From CAZHFA01 sp964534945 (GTDB lineage Bacteria; Bdellovibrionota_C; UBA2361; CAKMMH01), in assembly GCA_964534945.1 (NCBI GenBank), contig CAZHSB010000033.1, positions 1 to 19,169 on the forward strand: a stretch of 19,169 nt of DNA, read 5' to 3'. Below the pieces are notes generated by a model. The model had not been told where the DNA came from, did no database searches, and saw only the letters and a program-made list of their open reading frames with translations. Positions 13,571-19,169 of the stretch are shown here, piece by piece. The position numbers and the translations under genes were made by a program. Each line of letters starts with the position of its first letter. Within the stretch, counting starts at the first letter, position 1.

Positions 13571-15964
13571 ATGGCAGGAGTAGTAGCAAGTCCAGCAAGT
13601 AGCCAAACAACTGTAGCTAAACAGGCGCCGAAAGTTAAAGATAGTGCAGAATTAAGTAGTGCAAGTTTTTCTCCTAGAGCTCGAGAAGAATTGCGTAAAC
13701 CTAACGGCATAGGAGAGAAACAAGAAGTTAAAGTTACAGCGAAGAAGTTAGGACAAGATCAATATGGCCGTGATACATACTCTGTAACTCCACCTGAGGG
13801 GGTAAGCTTATGTACTGCAAACGGCGTTAAGTATCAGTCAGCTCAAGATGGGACAGTTAATGTTAGCATTTCTGATGGTTATAAAATGACTTTATATCTT
13901 TACGATGATGTAAATAGCCAATTATTAAGAGATGCAAACGGGAATCCTCAAACCATGGTAGTTGTTAATACGGCAAGTAGTCCTGAAATTCAAACGACAA
14001 ATATTTCGGTATCAACAGAGTCAAAAAAGCTTGAAACAAAGGAAGTAGTAAAATCAGAAGTAAAACTAGAGAAGAAAGAAAAAACAGAAGAAACTAAAAA
14101 AATAGAAAAGGATACTGAAAGTGATAATACGATCATGGTGACAAAAGGAGACACAAAACAGGATCTTTATGGCAGACCGTATTCAGAATTTTCTGTAAAA
14201 TTAGCAGATGGAATAAATTTATGTACTGCAGATGGAAGAACATATCCTAAAAATTCTGACAGTACTACGACTGCACGTGTTTTTGTAGGAAGTAAAGCAA
14301 CTTATTACTTAAGAGATAATCAAGGGAATTTTATAAAAAATAATGATGGAACTTTTAAAACTGTACAGGTTGTTAACAATAAAGAAGATGGTGGATCATC
14401 AACAAGTACGCCTAATCCAAGCACATCGACTACAACAACTAGTCGACAAGAAACGTCTCCACGAACTACAAGCCCTGACCATACGACAACAGTTCCTACG
14501 GGAACACAATCTACTACAGGAGCTCAAACATCAACGAGTCCTGATTCTTCAGTTAAATTGGCCGAGGGGCTAGTTGAGTTAAATAAGGTAACTGAACAGA
14601 AAAATGTTACTGTACAAGTTCCTATATACGGTCCATTTGGTGGATATCGTGGAACTCAAAGTGTAACGCAAAAAAGAAATGTATCTACAACGCAAGTGAC
14701 TGTAAATCTTGAAAATGGAGAGGAAGTTTTTCTTGCAAATGAAAATAAATCACTAAGAGCTGATGAGCAAGGTAAAATAAAATTTAATACTGACGTACCT
14801 GTAATATTTATAGCAAAAAAAGGTGGCCAACCTAGAGTTTATAAAGTAGATTCTAATAGTAAAGCATGTACTGATATTACAAATGAAAGGGAATCAGATG
14901 AAGCTATTAAAAAGTATAATACAAGAGAGCTCTCTCTTACTGAAGGAACTGAAAATAAGGTTGGAAGCCTTATTTATTTGCAACGCAATGACAATGGTGA
15001 AGTTTCAAAAATTGAAATAAAAAATAGCAATGGTTATAGTAGCTCTCTAACAAAAGATAAAAACGGAAATTGGATTGATAAAGATAAAAAAGAAGTAACT
15101 AATATTTCACTAAAGGCAAACGGAGAACTTTCTTTTAGGACAAGAGAGGAGAATGATGAAAAAAATATTAGGTACGTTCATACAATTGATAAAGATGGAA
15201 AGTACAAAAAGGAAGAGTGCAAATATTCATTATTAGAGGCTAGTAAAGGGATTTGTGGTGTAGAATATACAGAGTTTGGCACTCGAACAGATCCTGAGAT
15301 GCCTGATGTAACGACTAGGCGTGGATTTGTAAATGATGTTAATACTCAAAGACAAGATGCCGAGACAGCGATAGCAAAAGCTATGGAAAAAGGAACTCCA
15401 CCAGTATTTTTTTCAAGTTTTCATGGCAATGTCAATTATAATCAAGGAACAGGGAGGAATTCTCAATGGGTTAGTACAATAAATGACGCCGCAAAAAAAT
15501 TAGGCTATGATGGGCCGATAGTAATATTAATGAATCATTGTCATTCTGGTGTTACTCAGCAAGAGCAGGAAATTATGAAACAACTTCCTAATGGTTCAAT
15601 TTTGATAAAGTCTCAAGATAGTCGAATGGCGCAGTACAATCCAAATGTGCCTCACTCTGCAGACGGAAGTACTCTTGAACAAGAACAAAATGCCTCTGTT
15701 ATAAGTTCTGTAAAATATTTTGGTGATGAAGTAATCTATTGGGGGAATAATCCTACTGTTGCAGTCACAGGGGCAAAAAGTGATGTAAAGATATTTTCGG
15801 AAAATGGATACTACCCAGGAAGTCGTAATCAGGATCTTCCAAATTTGGATAGTGCACAAATACAAGAAGTTCTTAACGCTTCGAAAATGAATGAAAGACT
15901 TACTTCTCAATCAGAATTTTTACTTCGTTGTTTGACCTTCGCCGAGCAAGAGACAAACCAGTAA
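13571..15964 (+). CDS. Multi-module protein with C-terminal caspase-like (clan CD) peptidase domain
   Basis: 797 residues from an ATG preceded by AGAGG (eight-base gap); a TTG 39 bp upstream in frame lacks this support. No signal peptide or membrane helix is visible. Layout: a Ser/Ala-rich start; module 1 (about 52-133) and module 2 (about 188-268), which are clearly duplicated (D-x-YGR, then G(V/I)(S/N)LCTA(N/D)G, then a QxxVVN ending); a Lys/Glu-rich helical linker between them (150-183); a Ser/Thr/Pro linker (275-327); and a possible third beta-rich module (343-430). The C-terminal domain (about 555-750) has PVFFSSFHGN with His618 and PIVILMNHCHSGV with Cys657, the order and shape of the caspase/metacaspase His-Gly and D-x-C-x-S-G motifs. 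The usual Asp before Cys is Asn here. The domain is predicted to be a cysteine peptidase; substrate and trigger are unknown. The long repeat-containing N-terminus suggests a sensor, adhesion or effector role (inference). Confidence 0.75.
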   Translation: MAGVVASPASSQTTVAKQAPKVKDSAELSSASFSPRAREELRKPNGIGEKQEVKVTAKKLGQDQYGRDTYSVTPPEGVSLCTANGVKYQSAQDGTVNVSISDGYKMTLYLYDDVNSQLLRDANGNPQTMVVVNTASSPEIQTTNISVSTESKKLETKEVVKSEVKLEKKEKTEETKKIEKDTESDNTIMVTKGDTKQDLYGRPYSEFSVKLADGINLCTADGRTYPKNSDSTTTARVFVGSKATYYLRDNQGNFIKNNDGTFKTVQVVNNKEDGGSSTSTPNPSTSTTTTSRQETSPRTTSPDHTTTVPTGTQSTTGAQTSTSPDSSVKLAEGLVELNKVTEQKNVTVQVPIYGPFGGYRGTQSVTQKRNVSTTQVTVNLENGEEVFLANENKSLRADEQGKIKFNTDVPVIFIAKKGGQPRVYKVDSNSKACTDITNERESDEAIKKYNTRELSLTEGTENKVGSLIYLQRNDNGEVSKIEIKNSNGYSSSLTKDKNGNWIDKDKKEVTNISLKANGELSFRTREENDEKNIRYVHTIDKDGKYKKEECKYSLLEASKGICGVEYTEFGTRTDPEMPDVTTRRGFVNDVNTQRQDAETAIAKAMEKGTPPVFFSSFHGNVNYNQGTGRNSQWVSTINDAAKKLGYDGPIVILMNHCHSGVTQQEQEIMKQLPNGSILIKSQDSRMAQYNPNVPHSADGSTLEQEQNASVISSVKYFGDEVIYWGNNPTVAVTGAKSDVKIFSENGYYPGSRNQDLPNLDSAQIQEVLNASKMNERLTSQSEFLLRCLTFAEQETNQ

Positions 15965-15992
15965 AATTTAAAGTTTGAAAGCCACGGATAGT

Positions 15993-16021
15993 AATGCATA
16001 ATTTTGAATTCTGAATGCATA
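15993..16021. repeat. AATGCATA direct repeat spaced two helical turns
   Basis: AATGCATA occurs at 15993-16000 and 16014-16021, 21 bp apart, each containing the palindrome ATGCAT, with GAATTC between them. It lies about 30 bp after the caspase-like stop codon. It could be a protein-binding site or a remnant; no function is shown. Confidence 0.45.
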
Positions 16022-16055
16022 GTTGTTATTGCAAAAAAAAGGTCACCACAAAGGA

Positions 16056-16151
16056 TAAATTCTAGTAAATTCTAGGGTAAATTCTAGGACATCCACATCT
16101 TTTTAGTAAATACTAGAGTAAATACTAGAGAGTAAATACTAGGACATGCAC
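16056..16151. repeat. Two-level tandem repeat: (TAAATNCTAG)x3 plus GACATSCAC tail, twice
   Basis: Block 1: TAAATTCTAG at 16056-16065, 16066-16075 and 16078-16087, then the tail GACATCCACATCTTTTTAG (16088-16106). Block 2: TAAATACTAG at 16107-16116, 16119-16128 and 16133-16142, then GACATGCAC (16143-16151), where the insertion sequence interrupts. The tail resumes on the other side as ACCTTTTAG (17844-17852). Each block uses one version (T or A) of the fifth-plus-one base throughout, so units were homogenised within a block. TAGTAAATACTA in block 2 is itself a perfect dyad (TAGTA-AA-TACTA). No ORF crosses it. Confidence 0.85.
16146..16151. repeat. Left target-site duplication ATGCAC
   Basis: ATGCAC directly abuts the left inverted repeat and is repeated in the same orientation after the right one (17838-17843). 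Confidence 0.85.
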
Positions 16152-16179
16152 TAAAGGATTCCCAATTTTGGACACTATA
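16152..16179 (+). repeat. Left terminal inverted repeat of the IS
   Basis: Pairs with 17810-17837 over 28 bp with a single mismatch (the sixth base, G here, A in the other end's complement). The inner end reads GGACACTATA. Confidence 0.93.
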
Positions 16180-16319
16180 AAAAGGTGCGAAAAAATGGAT
16201 TTTAGCTAAGACATGAATAGAAATCATTCAAAGACAGCATAAAGAAGCAAACGAAGAAGCTGTTTTGTATAAAAATTCAAAAAAGATCTCAAAAAAATAT
16301 AAAAAATGGAAAAAAAGTA

Positions 16320-16370
16320 TTGTGTTTTTTCTGGTTTTTGTGTAGTATATTTATAGTGTATAGCACTATA
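16320..16370 (+). promoter_or_regulatory. IS transposase promoter with overlapping palindrome
   Basis: TTGTGT (16320-16325), a 17-bp spacer and TAGTAT (16343-16348) form the likely promoter. A perfect inverted repeat TATAGTG-TATAG-CACTATA (16352-16370) covers the expected transcription start. Its arms repeat the inner end of the terminal inverted repeats (CACTATA), so the transposase might bind here and repress itself; a hairpin in the mRNA limiting translation is the alternative. The Shine-Dalgarno AGGAGG follows at 16388-16393. Confidence 0.5.
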
Positions 16371-16401
16371 TTGAAAGTGTTAAAATTAGGAGGTTTTTTA
16401 T

Positions 16402-17814
16402 ATGGCAATTCCAAAAGATATTTTAGCTTTAAAACCAAAAAACACTCGCGTAAAAGCAACTAGTAAACCCAATGAATACAACGTTATAAAAAGGACTTGT
16501 ATTTTAAAAGATGGAAAGCCAATGCCTAAAGAGCTTGGTACCGTTGGGAAAATAATTGATGGAAAATATATTCCACTTGCAAATGTTAAGTATGATGTTG
16601 AGTTTAAGACGTATGGGACAGTGGCGATAGTTGAAAAGGTGAGTAAGGAAATTTTTTATGATTTATGTAAATTTTACCCTGTTGAAGATGCAAAGAAATT
16701 ATATGTCATAGCATTACTTAGAAGTATAAACGAAGACATAAAAGACGAAGAGATAAACGTAGAATACCAAACAAGTTTTGCATCGGAGTTTTATCCAAAA
16801 CTTGGAATAAGCTCAAATACCATTAGCCAGTTTTTAGAAAAGATTGGAAAGAAGACTACTCTTATTGAAGAGTTTATGAATGATAGAATTAAACAATACT
16901 CGGGACATCCCATGGTAATAGACGGGATGTTAAAAAGTAATACGAGTGAAACAAATATTTACTCTGAATATTCAAGAAAAGGAAGGATAAGAGGAATAGA
17001 AAATATAAATTTAATATATGCATATGATTTAAGTAATAAGGAGCCTGTGGCGAGTGCTCCATATGAAGGAAATATGTTAGATTTTACGGCATTTAGAGAT
17101 TTTATTGAAACATATCCTATAGAAAATGGATTTATAATCATGGACAAAGGGTTTGATGAAAGCATATCAAAAGAGCAAATAAATAATCTTAATACGAAAT
17201 ATATTATTCCAATAAAGAACTCTTCTAGTGTTATAAAAGAAAATGAATTGAATAAAAATTTTAAGAGTTGTTTTAAATTTGAAGAAGATAGTATTAGATG
17301 TAAAAAGGTACAAATCGGAAATAAATATTATTTTGCATTTAAAAGTAGCGAGATGAAATCAACTCAAGATAAAAGTTATATCAATCGCACGTTAAAGAGA
17401 GGTGAATTTAGTGAACAAACGTATCAAAAAAAAGAAGAGTATTTCGGGTTAATTATATTTGAAAGTAATGCAGATTTTGAGTTGAAAGATATTTATAAAG
17501 CATATAAACAACGTTGGGAAATAGAGTGTTTATTTGCAAAGTATAAAAATATAATAAACAGAACAGAAGAAAATGTTCATGGAACATACAGATTAATGTC
17601 ATCAGAATTTATAAACTTTCTTTCGTGCATAATGATTTCAAGAGTAAAAAAATTATTGAATACTACTGAGCTACAAAAGCAATATTCGCTTCCTGTTACA
17701 ATGCGTTATCTTAGTAAATATGTAAAAAAAAGAGCTCCTCGTCGTCCCACTGTTTGGGTCGATGTCGCTATGCTTAAATACATTAAAAATATCTGCTCCA
17801 TTTTGCATATATAG
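16402..17814 (+). CDS. IS4-superfamily DDE transposase
   Basis: 470 residues; ATG eight bases after a perfect AGGAGG. The RNase H-fold catalytic residues are visible: Asp174 in MVIDGMLKSN, Asp248 in FIIMDKGFDE, and Glu375 in a YKQRWEIECLFAKYK segment that fits the IS4 signature Y-x2-R-x3-E-x6-K exactly (Y368, R371, E375, K382). The EGNMLDFTAF segment (222-231) matches IS1634-like proteins. Its stop codon TAG lies inside the right inverted repeat, a compact arrangement. The frame has no frameshift or internal stop, so the enzyme should be complete and able to act on the 28-bp ends. Confidence 0.95.
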   Translation: MAIPKDILALKPKNTRVKATSKPNEYNVIKRTCILKDGKPMPKELGTVGKIIDGKYIPLANVKYDVEFKTYGTVAIVEKVSKEIFYDLCKFYPVEDAKKLYVIALLRSINEDIKDEEINVEYQTSFASEFYPKLGISSNTISQFLEKIGKKTTLIEEFMNDRIKQYSGHPMVIDGMLKSNTSETNIYSEYSRKGRIRGIENINLIYAYDLSNKEPVASAPYEGNMLDFTAFRDFIETYPIENGFIIMDKGFDESISKEQINNLNTKYIIPIKNSSSVIKENELNKNFKSCFKFEEDSIRCKKVQIGNKYYFAFKSSEMKSTQDKSYINRTLKRGEFSEQTYQKKEEYFGLIIFESNADFELKDIYKAYKQRWEIECLFAKYKNIINRTEENVHGTYRLMSSEFINFLSCIMISRVKKLLNTTELQKQYSLPVTMRYLSKYVKKRAPRRPTVWVDVAMLKYIKNICSILHI

Positions 17815-17837
17815 TGTCCAAAATTGGGAATTCTTTA
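17810..17837 (-). repeat. Right terminal inverted repeat of the IS
   Basis: Complement of the left end with one mismatch; it contains the last codons and stop of the transposase gene. Confidence 0.93.
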
Positions 17838-17843
17838 ATGCAC
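17838..17843. repeat. Right target-site duplication ATGCAC
   Basis: Same-strand copy of 16146-16151, immediately outside the right inverted repeat. Confidence 0.85.
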
Positions 17844-18056
17844 ACCTTTTAGCTTTAAAATTTACATGTCTTTAAATATTCTTTGCTTAAACCTCCCCCC
17901 AAAATCTAGCCCTTAAACTATTTTTTTTAAAAATTCTCGTGTTTGATTTTTAAATTTTTAGAACTTCTTTGTCTTAGATCTTAAAATCTATAAACTTAGC
18001 GTGACTATTAAATTGATTTTTTGTGATTTGTAAAATTTTTAGAACTTTTATTTTTT
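17844..18056. other. A+T-rich spacer with a 15-bp direct repeat
   Basis: It begins with the displaced end of the repeat tail (ACCTTTTAG). Further right, AAATTTTTAGAACTT occurs twice, at 17952-17966 and 18033-18047, 81 bp apart, the second copy next to the stop of the Y1 transposase gene. No ORF; no clear terminator. Confidence 0.55.
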
Positions 18057-19064
18057 CTAGCAAAACATTTTTGTCGCTAGCATAACACCTCTTGTCCACT
18101 TTTGACCTATGTTTAATGCTTGAACTTTTATCGTATCTTTATTTGCCATAAATAGGGAAAAACCTTTATTTACTTTCTCTAAATTTTCAATCCAATCTTC
18201 TTTTTCTATCTTTAATCTGTCAAATATTGGCTCTAAATTACTTGGTATCTTTCCTCTCTTTTCTGCCTTTAACTCTCTTCCTGCAAAATCTAATAGCTTA
18301 AGATATTCTCCTAAGCTTATTGAAAAAACTCCTCCCTTGTTTTTTTCAATCGATAAAAGCCAGCTATCTCTTTTGCTTTCTATTTTTAAACTTTCTAATT
18401 TAAATCTCTTTAAGTTCTCTTTTTCTTTTAGCTTCTCTTTCGCCCTAAAGCTCTTTATCCTTTCATAGGCACTCGTAAATATACTCTTTTCTGGAACTGT
18501 CGATATGCCTGCCCTTATAGGATTTAAATCTATATATAACGCACATTGAAGCATACTTGCTTCATCACATACTCTTTTACAAGCAAACCTCCCTTCCCAA
18601 AAACGTCCCGTACAGTCATCCTCTTTATTTGCTCTTCTTGCTATATATTCACTAATTGATTTCATAAACCAACTAATATTAGTTAATCTTTTTCTTAGTT
18701 CCCTCATCTTCTCTTTATCCATAAGCATTATTTCTATTTCTTTTTCCATTACTTTTGGATTCTTCGGATAAAGCTTTCTCCATCTTATTGCCACTTCTTC
18801 ATTAGTTAATTTCTCTAATTTTCTATGATTCACTTTTAACATTACGTGCAAATGATTACTCATAACAGAAAAATTTAAAATATCAACGCAAAATATATAA
18901 CTTAAACTCTTTAATCTTTCTTGCACCCATCTTTTCCTATGATCGTAATTTTTTTGTGTCAAAAGATCATCGCCACACAAAAAACATCTTCTAACACATC
19001 TTGTAATGCAATGATATACAAAATCTTCTCCCTCTATCACCACATCTTTTCTAGGCCTTGTCAT
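18057..19064 (-). CDS. REP-associated-type tyrosine (Y1, HUH) transposase
   Basis: 335 residues from MTRPRK, an ATG preceded by GGAG at eight bases; an upstream in-frame ATG at 19109 would add 15 hydrophobic residues without such a site. The Y1_Tnp domain shows the start FVYHCITRCVRRCFLCGDD, the metal-binding HUH motif in MSNHLHVML (His71, His73), and SISEYIARRAN with the likely nucleophile Tyr140. These are followed by GRFWEGRF (153-160) and YIDLNPIRAG (177-186), which are typical of this branch of single-stranded-DNA transposases. Residues about 190-335 are a Lys/Glu-rich extension of unknown role. Members of this group usually stand alone in chromosomes and act on REP palindromes instead of moving themselves; no convincing REP array is visible nearby. 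The frame is intact. Confidence 0.9.
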   Translation of the reverse strand: MTRPRKDVVIEGEDFVYHCITRCVRRCFLCGDDLLTQKNYDHRKRWVQERLKSLSYIFCVDILNFSVMSNHLHVMLKVNHRKLEKLTNEEVAIRWRKLYPKNPKVMEKEIEIMLMDKEKMRELRKRLTNISWFMKSISEYIARRANKEDDCTGRFWEGRFACKRVCDEASMLQCALYIDLNPIRAGISTVPEKSIFTSAYERIKSFRAKEKLKEKENLKRFKLESLKIESKRDSWLLSIEKNKGGVFSISLGEYLKLLDFAGRELKAEKRGKIPSNLEPIFDRLKIEKEDWIENLEKVNKGFSLFMANKDTIKVQALNIGQKWTRGVMLATKMFC

Positions 19065-19078
19065 AAAAATAACTCCAA

Positions 19079-19164
19079 AATAAAGAAAATAAAAAAAGCA
19101 AAGATACAAAATCTTTAATTAGTCTATTACTAATCAAATTTTTCTATCTTCTATTTTCTTTATT
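19079..19164. repeat. Inverted repeats upstream of the Y1 transposase gene
   Basis: AATAAAGAAAATA (19079-19091) is the exact complement of TATTTTCTTTATT (19152-19164), and between them ATTAGT-ctatt-ACTAAT (19118-19134) is a perfect 6-bp hairpin. The nested arrangement in the promoter region of a single-stranded-DNA transposase could be a recognition structure, but A/T-only arms of this length can occur by chance here. Confidence 0.4.
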
Positions 19165-19169
19165 CGAAA

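Larger units (their letters stand above)
16152..17837 (+). mobile_element. Intact insertion sequence, IS4 superfamily (IS1634-like)
   Basis: A 1686-bp element with one transposase gene. Terminal inverted repeats are 28 bp with one mismatch: left 16152-16179, beginning TAAAGGATTCCCAATTTTGG; right 17810-17837, the complement of TAAAGAATTCCC and so on. Both ends are flanked by ATGCAC (16146-16151 and 17838-17843), a 6-bp target duplication. Removing the element and one ATGCAC restores a tail that matches the neighbouring uninterrupted repeat tail, which independently confirms the boundaries. Open transposase frame, near-identical ends and an exact target duplication all indicate a recent and perhaps still active copy. 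IS1634 family is my best guess from the protein; not verified. Confidence 0.93.

Noticed and set aside
16056..16142. Possible CRISPR array
   Set aside because: Units are 10 bp and nearly contiguous (0, 2 or 4 bp between them), with no unique spacers of 25-40 bp and no cas genes.
19065..19109. Upstream ATG adding 15 residues to the Y1 transposase
   Set aside because: The extra residues are hydrophobic and atypical for the family; MTRPRK with GGAG upstream matches the usual family start.

Overview
The window is strongly AT-rich bacterial DNA. Genes sit on both strands, with mostly short spacers and a few A+T-rich gaps. The gene set points to a low-GC relative of the former Deltaproteobacteria (Bdellovibrionota, Myxococcota or similar). 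The pointers are RCC1 repeats next to a MopE-type Asp-rich metal-binding motif in a Thr-rich surface protein, a B12-type radical SAM protein fused to a DUF2344 domain, an HDOD regulator, and a Y1 transposase that starts MTRPRK. This placement is an inference from family habits; no rRNA or other clear marker gene lies in the window.

Layout. 2-1594: 3' part of a large repeat-rich surface or secreted protein (RCC1, MopE motif, 26 Thr-rich decapeptides, a basic C-terminal domain). 1675-2001 (-): small conserved-looking protein of unknown function. 2002-2650: gene-free A+T-rich gap ending in a good promoter. 2651-3187: an RRM RNA-binding domain joined in frame to a complete ribosomal protein bS18, which is the most unusual gene here. 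3260-5719 (-): radical SAM/DUF2344 fusion. 5921-6073: a 50-residue single-pass membrane protein with a strong ribosome binding site. 6241-8625: UvrD/PcrA helicase. 8692-9465: secreted phosphodiester glycosidase-family protein. 9595-9775 (-): frameshifted gene remnant. 9852-11102: nitronate monooxygenase-like flavoprotein with a C-terminal Cys cluster. 11171-12067: HDOD protein. 12151-12184: terminator hairpin between convergent genes. 12196-13170 (-): purC. 13571-15964: large multi-module protein ending in a caspase-like (clan CD) domain.

The right end is mobile. 15965-16151 carries a two-level tandem repeat: triplets of TAAAT(T/A)CTAG, each followed by a shared GACAT(C/G)CAC tail. An intact IS4-superfamily element (16152-17837, perfect YREK signature, 28-bp terminal inverted repeats with one mismatch, 6-bp target duplication ATGCAC) lies inside the tail of the second repeat block. 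The block resumes on the far side. A REP-associated-type Y1 tyrosine transposase (18057-19064, -) follows.

How the genes work together: the window is mainly a set of independent housekeeping and accessory genes, not one operon. uvrD and the glycosidase gene are co-directional, but the second has its own promoter-like box. Three genes (radical SAM, glycosidase, monooxygenase) have a -10-like box ending 7-8 nt before the ATG and no Shine-Dalgarno, which suggests leaderless mRNAs. Other genes (RRM-bS18, the small membrane protein, HDOD, caspase-like, IS transposase, Y1 transposase) have clear Shine-Dalgarno sequences.
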